Shown here one piece after another: positions 14,930 through 23,071 of a stretch of 64,000 bases of DNA. The position numbers and the translations under genes were made by a program. Source of the stretch: Myxococcus stipitatus DSM 14675. Its GTDB lineage: Bacteria; Myxococcota; Myxococcia; Myxococcales; Myxococcaceae. The DNA lies in assembly GCF_000331735.1 (NCBI RefSeq), contig NC_020126.1, positions 558,001-622,000 on the forward strand. Reading direction: 5' to 3'. The notes beneath the pieces are model-generated. The model saw only the letters and a list, made by a program, of their open reading frames with translations, was not told where the DNA came from and searched no databases. Position 1 is the first letter of the stretch, and each line of letters starts with the position of its first letter.

Positions 14930-15555
14930 AGCGTCCCGCGTTCGCGCGGGGGATGTGGGGGGCGCTGGGAGTGCTGTGGCTCGCCGCCCTGGCCGTGGGC
15001 TTCTCGCTCCTGACCCGACATTCCCTCACCCCTGGCGACAGACAGGAGGCGCCGTCGCGATGGCCTCGAGAGGCGCATCCGCCTCGCGCCGAGGGGCGGC
15101 CCACGCTGGTGATGCTGGCGCACCCGCGCTGTCCCTGCACCCGCGCGAGCCTGGGGGAGCTGGCGGTGGTGATGGAGCACGCCCGGGGCCGGCTGGATGC
15201 GCGCGTGCTGTTCCTCCGTCCGGAAGGGACGTCCGGAGACTGGACACAAGGCCCCCTGTGGCGTGCCGCCGCCGGGATTCCGGGCGTCCGCGTGCTCGCG
15301 GATGAAGGTGGGACACAAGCCCATTTGTTCGGAGCCGTCACTTCTGGACACTCCTTGCTCTATGATGCGGAAGGTCGGCTGCGCTTCAGTGGTGGGCTCA
15401 CCGCGGCGCGAGGACACCGAGGAGACAATCCGGGGCGGGACGCCGTGGAGGCGCTGCTCCGGGATGCGGGTGGGTCGGGCGGGACGTCAGAGCACGGGGT
15501 CTACGGTTGCGCACTGGAGGAACCGCCCGGGGTCCGGGCCACGAACACCCCATGA
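14926..15555 (+). CDS. Membrane-anchored thioredoxin-like protein (RedB/TlpA type)
   Basis: 209 residues. An N-terminal membrane anchor (GALGVLWLAALAVGFSLL) leads to a periplasmic thioredoxin-like domain with LVMLAHPRCPCTRASLGEL, so the active site is C-P-C rather than the standard C-x-x-C. Later strands (ARVLFLRPEG, GVRVLADEGG, HSLLYDAEGRLRFSGGL) follow the redoxin fold. Thiol function or metal binding are both possible. It is joined to both neighbours by 4-base ATGA overlaps, so it is made together with a response regulator and a histidine kinase and may sense or set the redox state for them (inference). Confidence 0.7.
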   Translation: MKRPAFARGMWGALGVLWLAALAVGFSLLTRHSLTPGDRQEAPSRWPREAHPPRAEGRPTLVMLAHPRCPCTRASLGELAVVMEHARGRLDARVLFLRPEGTSGDWTQGPLWRAAAGIPGVRVLADEGGTQAHLFGAVTSGHSLLYDAEGRLRFSGGLTAARGHRGDNPGRDAVEALLRDAGGSGGTSEHGVYGCALEEPPGVRATNTP

Positions 15556-16973
15556 AGCTCTCGGAGGACGTCAGCGGCCCGACGGTGGCATTGAAGGAAC
15601 GCGCCGTCCTCCTGTTCCGGGAGCACCTGGGCGCCGTGCGCCGCCGCACGGACCGCCTCTTCGCGGGGCTGATGCTGGCGCAGTGGGCCTTCGGCATCCT
15701 CGTGGCCCTCTTCGTCGCGCCCTATGGATGGGAAGGCAAGGACGGCGCGCCCCACGCGCATGTGTATGCCGCCCTCTTCCTGGGCGCGGCGCTCACCGTG
15801 TTTCCCATTGCGCTGGCGCGCTGGCGCCCCGGGGACGCGGCCACGCGGCACGGGGTGGCGCTGGCGCAGATGCTGTGGTCCTCGCTGCTCATCCACCTGA
15901 CGGGTGGGCGCGTGGAGACACACTTCCACGTCTTCGTCTCGCTGGCCTTCCTCGCGCTGTACAGAGACCCGTGGGTGCTGCTGTCGGCGACGTGCGCCAC
16001 CATCGCGGACCACATCATCCGAGGCTTCCTCTGGCCGGAGTCCGTGTACGGCGTCGTGGACCCGGGGTGGTGGCGCTTCCTGGAGCACGGCTTCTGGGTC
16101 GGCATCCTCGACATGGTGTTGCTGCACGCCGGACGCGGGATGCGGCGGGAGATGCGCGAGGTCGCGGTGCGGCGCGCGGAGCTGGAGTTGGCGCGCGAGC
16201 GTGAAGAGGAGAAGTCCGCCGCGCTGGACCGCGCGCTGCGCGAGCTGAGCGGCTTCCAGGAGCACCTCATCCGCGTGGAGAAGCTCGCCGCGGTGGGTCA
16301 GTTGGCCGCCAGCGTGGGTCATGAACTGCGCAATCCGTTGGCCGCCGTGCGCAACGCCCACGCCTACCTCTCCCGACGACTGAGTCGGGATGTGATTGGG
16401 GCGGCGGATGACCCACGGGTCCCCCAGTTCCTGGGGGTCATGGAGCGGGAACTGGGCGCGTGCGCCAAGATCATCTCCGACTTGTTGGACTTCGCGCGGG
16501 AGCGCCCCCCCGCGCTCCAGCCGTGTCCGTTGCGACCTCTGGTGGACGAGGCCATTGGCGTCGTGCCGCCGCGCGACGGAGTGCGCATCATCAACGAAGT
16601 CCCCGAGTCTCTCCCCGTGCCCAGTCTGGACAAGGAACAGTTCCGTCAGGTCCTGGTGAACCTGGTGCAGAACGCGGTAGAGGCGATGCCAACGGGAAGG
16701 ACGGGACAGGTTTCAGTGCTGGCGGAAGGACAAGACGCGGGGCCCTGGGCCATTCGCGTGATAGATGACGGGGCGGGCATCCCACCGGACGTGCTGCCCA
16801 AGATTTTCGAACCGCTTTTCACAACCAAGACGCGTGGGACGGGCTTGGGACTGGCGATTGTGGCGAACATGGTGCAACGTCACGGAGGCACAATCTCTGT
16901 GCGAAGCGAAGCCGGCCGGGGTAGTGAATTCCATATTCACCTTCCGGCAACCGCGGCGGCGCAGGCCGCATGA
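15552..16973 (+). CDS. Membrane-bound sensor histidine kinase
   Basis: 473 residues. About five membrane segments fill residues 40-195 without a large external domain, so the signal is probably sensed in or near the membrane. A coiled linker (MRREMREVAVRRAELELAREREEEK) leads to the phosphoacceptor H257 in GHELRNPLAAVRN. The ATPase domain has NLVQNAVEAM, DDGAGIPPDVL, and TKTRGTGLGLAIV. It starts at ATG 15552 within an ATGA overlap and ends in another ATGA overlap with a double-receiver protein, its likely phosphate acceptor. Confidence 0.9.
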   Translation: MKLSEDVSGPTVALKERAVLLFREHLGAVRRRTDRLFAGLMLAQWAFGILVALFVAPYGWEGKDGAPHAHVYAALFLGAALTVFPIALARWRPGDAATRHGVALAQMLWSSLLIHLTGGRVETHFHVFVSLAFLALYRDPWVLLSATCATIADHIIRGFLWPESVYGVVDPGWWRFLEHGFWVGILDMVLLHAGRGMRREMREVAVRRAELELAREREEEKSAALDRALRELSGFQEHLIRVEKLAAVGQLAASVGHELRNPLAAVRNAHAYLSRRLSRDVIGAADDPRVPQFLGVMERELGACAKIISDLLDFARERPPALQPCPLRPLVDEAIGVVPPRDGVRIINEVPESLPVPSLDKEQFRQVLVNLVQNAVEAMPTGRTGQVSVLAEGQDAGPWAIRVIDDGAGIPPDVLPKIFEPLFTTKTRGTGLGLAIVANMVQRHGGTISVRSEAGRGSEFHIHLPATAAAQAA

Positions 16974-17749
16974 TGGAGGACGTGGCTTTGGGCCCCGCTC
17001 GCATCCTTTTGGTCGACGACGAGGAGGGGCTGCGCATCACGCTCGCGGCGAACCTGGAGTTGGAGGGCCACACCGTCCTGGAGGCCGCCAACGGCGAGGA
17101 AGCGCTGCGTCTGTTGGGAGAGCACCCGGTGGATGTGGTGCTCAGCGACATGCGCATGCCGGGCTTGCACGGGGTGGACTTGTTGCGCCGCATCAAGCAG
17201 GCGCGCCCGGACATGCCCGTCGTGTTGATGACGGCCTTCACGGCGGAGGAACTGGTGGAGGACGCGCTCGCCGAAGGCGCCTTCACGGTGTTGCCCAAGC
17301 CCTTCGACGTGGCACACGCGCTGGACACCATCCTGCGCGCGGCGCGAGCGCCGCAGGTGTTGGTGGTGGACGACACGGAGCCGGTGGCCCGCGCCATGGT
17401 GCGCGCGCTGAGCACGGTGGGCCTGCGTGCGCGCGCCGTGTACAGCGGCGAAGAGGCGTTGACCTGGCTGCGTTCCGGCGACTTCGACGTGTGTGTGCTG
17501 GACCTGGTGATGCCAGAAATGAGCGGTCCGGAGCTGGTGGCCAAGGTGAAGGCGGCGGATTTGTCGGTGGCCGTTATTGCCATGTCCGGCCACGTGGTGC
17601 CGGAGCTGCTGCGGAAGGTGGCGGCGCAAGGCGCGGTGGTGTGTATGACGAAGCCGGTGCCTTTGCGGGAGTTGGTGCAAGCCATTGCTCGAGTGCGCGG
17701 ACAGCCTCGGGTGCAGGGGCCCGTCGGGCCTCCGGGTGTGAGGAATTGA
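16970..17749 (+). CDS. Response regulator with two receiver domains
   Basis: 259 residues. Receiver 1 (about 10-125) has ILLVDDEEG, DVVLSDMRMPGLHG, VVLMTAF and VLPKPFD. Receiver 2 (about 128-245) has VLVVDDTEP, VCVLDLVMPEMSG, VIAMSG and MTKPVP. Both keep the acidic pocket, phosphoacceptor Asp, Thr/Ser and Lys. No output domain follows. A tandem receiver placed between two kinase genes suits a branching or relay role. Translation is coupled to the kinase upstream by ATGA at 16970. Confidence 0.85.
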   Translation: MMEDVALGPARILLVDDEEGLRITLAANLELEGHTVLEAANGEEALRLLGEHPVDVVLSDMRMPGLHGVDLLRRIKQARPDMPVVLMTAFTAEELVEDALAEGAFTVLPKPFDVAHALDTILRAARAPQVLVVDDTEPVARAMVRALSTVGLRARAVYSGEEALTWLRSGDFDVCVLDLVMPEMSGPELVAKVKAADLSVAVIAMSGHVVPELLRKVAAQGAVVCMTKPVPLRELVQAIARVRGQPRVQGPVGPPGVRN

Positions 17750-17752
17750 CGG

Positions 17753-18502
17753 ATGGGCGTGCGTGCAGACCTCCAGGCGCGGGAACGGGCCGCGGTGGCG
17801 GATGTCGTGGCCTCCACGCTGCGGCATGACCTCCGCAACAAGCTGGCCAGTGTCCGCAATGCGTCGTTCTACCTGATGCGGAAGATGCAGAAGACCGACG
17901 CCTGGAGTTCCGATGCCCGGGTGGAGGCCTTCTTCCAGTTGATTGACCGGGAGCTGGCGGCGGCGGAGGAGGTGCTGACGCGCCGGGCTCCGGTGGCCAG
18001 CAGTGAGCGGCCGCTGTGCCATGCGGGCGAGGCGGCGGAGCGCGCGCTGTTGGAGGCGCGGGTGCCGGAGCACGTGAAGGTGGAGCGCGACTTCCGGGCG
18101 CGAGGCTCGGTGCCGCTGGACGTGGAGGACCTGGCGCTCTTGATGCGCTGTCTGGTGGACAACGCGGTGGAGTCCATGCCGCGCGGGGGTCTGCTCACGG
18201 TGCGGACCTGGGACGTTGATGAAGGGGAGGGAGGCGTCTCCCTCCGAGTCGAGGATGTGGGAGAGGGGCTGGCGCCAGAGGCCTATTCGCGCGCCTTCGA
18301 GCCCTTCTATTCAACACGACCCGGCCATGCGGGGCTGGGATTGAACATCGTGCAGCGGTTGGTGCTGCGCAATGGGGGGAAGGTGGCATTGGACGGAGGC
18401 CCTTCCGGGGGCACTCACGTCGAGATCCACTTCCCCAACCGCCCGGAGGCGGGGGGGCGGAAGCGGACCGCGGTGCAGGAAGAGATATGGGGGAGCAAGT
18501 GA
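17753..18502 (+). CDS. Compact soluble histidine kinase
   Basis: 249 residues with no membrane segment or sensor domain. The phosphoacceptor lies very near the start: H25 in STLRHDLRNKLASVRN. The ATPase domain has CLVDNAVESMPRGG, DVGEGLAPEAYSRAF, and RPGHAGLGLNIV. It begins 3 bases after the double-receiver stop. With no input domain it is likely controlled by a partner, such as the receivers encoded on either side. The stop overlaps the next start (TGATG). Confidence 0.8.
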   Translation: MGVRADLQARERAAVADVVASTLRHDLRNKLASVRNASFYLMRKMQKTDAWSSDARVEAFFQLIDRELAAAEEVLTRRAPVASSERPLCHAGEAAERALLEARVPEHVKVERDFRARGSVPLDVEDLALLMRCLVDNAVESMPRGGLLTVRTWDVDEGEGGVSLRVEDVGEGLAPEAYSRAFEPFYSTRPGHAGLGLNIVQRLVLRNGGKVALDGGPSGGTHVEIHFPNRPEAGGRKRTAVQEEIWGSK

Positions 18503-18912
18503 TGGAGACGAGCTGGACCTTCGGGCGATGCCTGCTGCTGGTGGAAGATGACCCGTCCAACCGGATGACGCTCGCGGCGCTGCTGGAGGAAGCGGGCTTC
18601 GCGGTCGTCACAGCGGGTTCGTATTCAGAAGCGGAGAAGTGGCTCAACCACCCCAGACCCATCGACGCGGTGCTGCTGGATCAGAGCCTGGGTGATGGCT
18701 TTGGAACGGGGTTGATTCCGTTGGTGCGTCACCACATGCCCGGGGCGAAGGTCGTGTTCGTCACCGGCGCGGACAGTGCCATCGACATGCCGGTGGATGC
18801 GGTCTTCCGGAAGGGAGACCACTTCGAGGCGTTGTTGGCGTTCCTGTTCAAGCTGTTGCCCCAGCGACCGCTGGGGATGTCGTCGTCGGCGCAGGGCCCT
18901 CGCAGGCCCTGA
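18502..18912 (+). CDS. Single-domain response regulator
   Basis: 136 residues from ATG 18502, chosen for the gggggag about 7 bases upstream and the TGATG overlap with the kinase stop; ATG 18487 in the same frame is an alternative. The receiver has LLLVEDDPSN, AVLLDQSLGDG with the phosphoacceptor Asp, VFVTGAD and a conserved Lys in FRKGD. A proline-containing tail follows without an output domain. It ends the six-gene chain; the next gene is convergent, with 5 bases between the stops. Confidence 0.8.
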   Translation: METSWTFGRCLLLVEDDPSNRMTLAALLEEAGFAVVTAGSYSEAEKWLNHPRPIDAVLLDQSLGDGFGTGLIPLVRHHMPGAKVVFVTGADSAIDMPVDAVFRKGDHFEALLAFLFKLLPQRPLGMSSSAQGPRRP

Positions 18913-18917
18913 GCGTC

Positions 18918-19331
18918 TCAAGCCGGAGGGGAGGGGGCCGGCTCGGGGATGGTGATGCTGTGGGCCAGGACCACCCACCAGCGACCATCGCGACGCTGGC
19001 AGACATCCGCGAACTCGCTGATGTCGTTGATGATGGTGCCGTCGGCCATGCGGACCCGCGCGAGCTGAGTGCCTGTCAGGATTCCCGTCTCACCAAAAAC
19101 GTGCGCTCGCACGTTCTGAGTCTCCAGCGAGAGGATGTCTGCCTCGAGCGTGGAGATGGCGGTGAGGAACGCGGCCCTGTCTGACTCCTCGGCGCCCGCG
19201 CCGCGCAAGACAAAGTCTTCCGCCATGAAGTTCTTCAGCGACTGCGTATCGCGCGCGTGGATGGCGCGGACAATCGCTTGCTCCAAGGACAGCAGGGCCT
19301 GGACGTCCTCGACACTCCGGGGATTGCGCAT
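18918..19331 (-). CDS. SnoaL/NTF2-like protein (DUF4440 type)
   Basis: 137 residues from ATG 19331. The pattern of an N-terminal helix (SLEQAIVRAIHARDTQSLKNFMAEDFVLRG) followed by strands (VRAHVFGETGILTGTQLARV, WWVVLAHSITIP) is typical of the NTF2-like cone fold used by SnoaL/DUF4440 proteins. Roles vary from enzymes to ligand-binding domains. Nothing around it shows which applies here. It is divergent from the AgmX/PglI-type gene across 220 bases in which I see only a small inverted repeat, GGACAC/GTGTCC at 19445-19460. Confidence 0.75.
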   Translation of the reverse strand: MRNPRSVEDVQALLSLEQAIVRAIHARDTQSLKNFMAEDFVLRGAGAEESDRAAFLTAISTLEADILSLETQNVRAHVFGETGILTGTQLARVRMADGTIINDISEFADVCQRRDGRWWVVLAHSITIPEPAPSPPA

Positions 19332-19551
19332 GGGCGTGAGTCTATGCGTTCGCTGCGGGGACGGGTTGGCTGGGGAACAGCGATAGGGGCGTACGGGGAA
19401 CCCCCATGAAAGCCCGTGAGACAGCGGACATCCGGCCCGCCTGAGGACACGCGAGTGTCCGGGGCGGGACAGTCGGACTGGCACCAACAGAACCCATCCC
19501 TAGGTTGCTTGCCCTGGAGCGGGAACGGCCACGCGGTCGAGGGGAGGGTGG

Positions 19552-21033
19552 ATGGGCGAGTTTCTGTCGGGAGGCGAAGAGGGGCTTCGCGCACGAGGGG
19601 AGGACACTCCCGCTCCGGAGGCAGGCGACGCGGCCTGCCTCGGTGTCCTGGAGGCGCTGGACGCGGACCTCGACGCGTACCTGGACCGGGAGCTGGTCGA
19701 CGACGCGCCCGAGGAGGACTCGGAGGAGGACGACGCGGACGACCTGAGTGCGCTGCTGACGTTGGCGGAGGAGGAGATTCGCTGGCTCGCGCGGTCTCCG
19801 GAGACGGCGTTCGCGGAGGCGGAGCGCGCCGGGGCGCCGCTGCTGATTCCCGCGTGGATGCGGGAGAATCCTGCTGTTGCCGTGGCGGAGCCCGTGCGTC
19901 CGGCCTGGGCTCACGCGCAGGTGCCGAGTCCTCCCGCGTCGTCGCGGAGCCTCCCGTGGAGCCAGCGTGCCTCCGCGGCGCCCGCGCGGCCCAATCTCCA
20001 GGAGCGGCCCTGGGGCATCCCGATGTGGGAAGGCCCGCCGCGGACGCCGCACCGGGGCTTGGACATCGTGTCGGGCGTCCTGCTCGGCGTCGCGGTGGTG
20101 GGGGCGCTCGCGGCCGGGATGCTCGTGGTCGCGAGCGTGCGCCTCTGGGAGGTCGGCACCTTCCGACAGGTGGAGGTCGCGGAGCTGCGCGCGGAGGCAC
20201 AGCGGCCCGCCCTCGCCGACACGCAGGTGCCCGTGGCGCCAGCAAGCCCCGTGGCGCCGCCGCGGCCGATGGAGGCGCGAGAGATTCCTCCGCCTGTCGT
20301 GGGAGCGATTCCCTCCGTGCCGTCGTCAACGCGGGTGGGTGATATCGCCAGCGCGATTCAAGCGCCGCCCGCGGAGGCCCCACCGGCGGCCGCCGCGTCA
20401 CTCGCGACGATGGAGGCCACCGATGCGCTCGCCCGGCAGGACACCCTCGCCGTCACGTCTCGCGTGAGGCGCGCCGAGGAGGCCGCCGTCGAGCAGGAGG
20501 CTCCACGGTCGGCACAGGGAGAAGCCCAGGCTCCGGTCCAGGAGCTGACCTTCGAGGAGGAGGCCACCCCCGAGGACTCCACCCTGTCTTCGCGGGATGA
20601 GGCCGTCGTGGAAGAAGAGGCCGCCGAGTCGGAGCTCGACGAGGAGTTCGCTCGGGAGCTGGGCTTCACGGAGGAGGCCGCACCCGAGGCGTCGGAGCCC
20701 ACCGCCGCTCGGACCGTGTACGTCCCTCCCGAGCTGGGAGAGAAGGAGCACCTCACGGCGGACGACATCCAGCAGGTGGTGGTGGCGAACCAGCCCGCGG
20801 TCGCCGAGTGCCTGCACCAGCACGCCGCGGAGTCCCTGTTGGAGAAGGGCGGCCACTTCGTGGTGAGCTGGTCCGTGCAACCCGGTGGCGAGACGACGGA
20901 CGTGGCCATGGACACGCCCGCGTTGCGCGCCACGCCCGTCGCCAGCTGCATCGAGGGCGTGGTGCGCGGCTGGAAGTTCCCGATGCACGCGGTCCGCATG
21001 CCCGCGCCCATCCACTTCCCGTTCGTCTTCTAA
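19552..21033 (+). CDS. AgmX/PglI C-terminal domain protein, single-pass
   Basis: 493 residues. Residues 1-180 are acidic and proline-rich and presumably cytoplasmic. One membrane helix at about 182-206 (VSGVLLGVAVVGALAAGMLVV) is followed by a long Ala/Glu/Pro linker. The C-terminal hundred residues (LTADDIQQVVVANQPAVAECLHQH, then a GGHFVVSWSVQPGGETTDV stretch, then VASCIEGVVRGWKFP) match the AgmX/PglI pattern: two cysteines and TonB-C-like strands. Such proteins act in the envelope, several in adventurous gliding motility of Myxococcus. A motility role here is inference. The TAA stop touches the convergent MATE gene. Confidence 0.75.
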   Translation: MGEFLSGGEEGLRARGEDTPAPEAGDAACLGVLEALDADLDAYLDRELVDDAPEEDSEEDDADDLSALLTLAEEEIRWLARSPETAFAEAERAGAPLLIPAWMRENPAVAVAEPVRPAWAHAQVPSPPASSRSLPWSQRASAAPARPNLQERPWGIPMWEGPPRTPHRGLDIVSGVLLGVAVVGALAAGMLVVASVRLWEVGTFRQVEVAELRAEAQRPALADTQVPVAPASPVAPPRPMEAREIPPPVVGAIPSVPSSTRVGDIASAIQAPPAEAPPAAAASLATMEATDALARQDTLAVTSRVRRAEEAAVEQEAPRSAQGEAQAPVQELTFEEEATPEDSTLSSRDEAVVEEEAAESELDEEFARELGFTEEAAPEASEPTAARTVYVPPELGEKEHLTADDIQQVVVANQPAVAECLHQHAAESLLEKGGHFVVSWSVQPGGETTDVAMDTPALRATPVASCIEGVVRGWKFPMHAVRMPAPIHFPFVF

Positions 21034-22458
21034 TCAGGCCTCGCCCGTCTCGTGGCCGAACATCTCACCGGGGTTGGGCGCGGCGGGGCCGTTGGGGGCG
21101 TTCTTGAGCAGCGGCTTCTGCCACCGGCCGGAGAAGTAGTAGGCCATGCTCACCGCCAGCGACACCGCGAAGCTCAGGGCCATGGCAATCCACACGCCCT
21201 TCACGTTGTCCATGCGGCGTGACAGCCAGTACGCCACGGGGACTCGCACCACCCAGAGGCTCACCAGCGAGAACACCGTCGTCATCATCGTGCGGCCCGC
21301 GCCGTTGATGACGCCGTTGCTGACGAAGATGAGCGCGAAGAGGACGTAGGTGCCGCCCACGATGTGCAGGTACTCGACGCCCGGCGCGAGCACGGCCGGG
21401 TCCGAGACGAACATGCTCAGCAGGGCCTCGGGGAACGTCACCGCCATCGCGGAGATGAGCAGGGTGATGCCCCCGCTGAAGATGCATCCCCACTTGAAGA
21501 CCTCCTGCACGCGGTCATACCGGCCCGCGCCCAGGTTCTGTCCCGCGAGCGTGGAGACGGCCATGCCGAACGTCATCGCCGGCATGAACGCAATCTGGTC
21601 GATGCGCGAGGCCGCGCCGAAGGCCGCCGTGGCCACCTCGCCGAAGCCGTTCACGATGCCCGTCACGAACACCATGCCGATGGACACGAGCGACTGCTGC
21701 ACCGCGGCCGGCACGCCGATGCGCAGCGTCTTCAGTGTGGTGGGCCACAAGTGGTCCAGCCGAGGCAGGCGAGGCGCGACGGGGGCCTGCTTCATGCGCA
21801 GGTAGGTCAACAGCGAGATGAGCGCCAGCACCTGCGCGACCACCGTGGCCCACGCCGTTCCGTTCAGCCCCAGCTTGGGCAGCCCCAGCCAGCCGAACAT
21901 CAGCACGGGGTCCAACGCGATGGTGAACAGCACCGAGCCCGCCTGGAAATAGAGCGGCGTCTTCGAATCACCCACGCCCTGCAGCAGGCTGCGCGTGAGG
22001 AAGAGCCCGAAGCCCAGGGGCATCGACAGCAGGAAGACGCGCAGGTAGCTGACGGACTCCTCGAAAATCTCCGGCGGCGTGTCCATCAGCCGGAGGATGG
22101 ACGGCGCCAGCCACTCGCCCAGCACGGTGAGCACCAGGCCCAGCGAGTAGATGAGCACCGTCGAGCTGTCGACGACCTTGCGCAGTTCGTCCATGCGCTT
22201 GGCGCCGTAGTTCTGCGACACCAGGATGCTGGTCGCCATCGTGAGGCCCATGCCGATGGAGAACAGGACGAAGATGACGGGGAAGCTCACCGTCACCGCC
22301 GCCAGCGCCTCGGTGCCCAGGAACTTCCCCACCCAGATGGCGTTGATGAAGCTGTACGCCGTCTGCAGGAAGCTCCCCACCAGCATGGGGATGGAGAAGG
22401 CGACCATGTGGCGCGGAATGCTGCCCGTGGTCAGGTCTCGGCCGAGCGGTGCCTTCAT
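21034..22458 (-). CDS. MATE-family efflux transporter
   Basis: 474 residues, twelve predicted membrane segments in two similar halves, starting LMKAPLGRDLTTGSIPRHMVAF. Family stretches include FINAIWVGKFLGTEALAAVTVSFP in the first half and FGAASRIDQIAFMPAMTFGMAVSTLAGQNLGAG in the second. MATE proteins export cationic drugs or metabolites in exchange for sodium or protons. ATG 22458 was chosen because the membrane domain begins directly after it. The 280 bases upstream to 22738 show no feature I can support. Confidence 0.9.
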   Translation of the reverse strand: MKAPLGRDLTTGSIPRHMVAFSIPMLVGSFLQTAYSFINAIWVGKFLGTEALAAVTVSFPVIFVLFSIGMGLTMATSILVSQNYGAKRMDELRKVVDSSTVLIYSLGLVLTVLGEWLAPSILRLMDTPPEIFEESVSYLRVFLLSMPLGFGLFLTRSLLQGVGDSKTPLYFQAGSVLFTIALDPVLMFGWLGLPKLGLNGTAWATVVAQVLALISLLTYLRMKQAPVAPRLPRLDHLWPTTLKTLRIGVPAAVQQSLVSIGMVFVTGIVNGFGEVATAAFGAASRIDQIAFMPAMTFGMAVSTLAGQNLGAGRYDRVQEVFKWGCIFSGGITLLISAMAVTFPEALLSMFVSDPAVLAPGVEYLHIVGGTYVLFALIFVSNGVINGAGRTMMTTVFSLVSLWVVRVPVAYWLSRRMDNVKGVWIAMALSFAVSLAVSMAYYFSGRWQKPLLKNAPNGPAAPNPGEMFGHETGEA

Positions 22459-22738
22459 GAGCCGCGGCCCTCGTTCAGGGATGCCATTGAAAATTCCTCG
22501 ATGCTGGCCCCACCCGTGTCTGGGCCATGAAAGGAATTCGCCAGGAGCCTGAATGGAAGCGCGGTTCCGGGTGAGGGTGACGTCGTCTTTCCGGGTGCGG
22601 GTGCCCCTCGGAACCCACGTCCAGCTTATGGAGCCAACCCGGGGCCGCAAGGACTTTGTCGACACCCGGAGGGCGAGCGGCCAGGCACTTCCTCCAGGTC
22701 GTGAACAGGAGCGGGGGTCGGCTTTATGCTCGTGGACG

Positions 22739-23071
22739 ATGCGCACGCCCCTTCCGCCCGAGGCCGCTCCCGGCACGCAGCCGACGGAGCTGCACGTGTG
22801 TCACAACTGCCTGGTGAAGCTGGACGCGAGCCTGGGCGGCGTGGACCTGCCGCGCCGCATCCGAGAGTCCCTGGCCGCGCGGGGACTCGCGCCGACCTCG
22901 CGCGTGTTCTCTTCCGGATGCCTGGGCGAGTGCCCCGTCGGCAAGGTCACCGTGCTGGTGATTCCCGCCAGCGGCGTGGGCTGTCACGCCCGGCTCATCG
23001 ACCCGGAGCAGGACGGCGAGGACCTCGCCGAGCACCTCGTGCGGCGGGCCGCGCGAGCTGAGCGGCCTTGA
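22739..23071 (+). CDS. Thioredoxin-like 2Fe-2S ferredoxin domain protein
   Basis: 110 residues. Cysteines in HVCHNCL and SSGCLGECPVGKV fit the two pairs that hold a 2Fe-2S cluster in thioredoxin-like ferredoxins, although the first pair (C-x-x-C) is spaced more tightly than in the classical family. It likely moves electrons in the cytoplasm. The start is uncertain: no strong ribosome-binding site precedes ATG 22739. The last 77 bases overlap the 3' end of pdxA on the opposite strand. Confidence 0.7.
   Translation: MRTPLPPEAAPGTQPTELHVCHNCLVKLDASLGGVDLPRRIRESLAARGLAPTSRVFSSGCLGECPVGKVTVLVIPASGVGCHARLIDPEQDGEDLAEHLVRRAARAERP

Noticed and set aside
19445..19460. GGACAC-GCGA-GTGTCC palindrome as an operator for the divergent genes
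   Set aside because: A 6-bp stem is likely by chance at this GC content and no regulator is adjacent, so it is only mentioned with the neighbouring gene.
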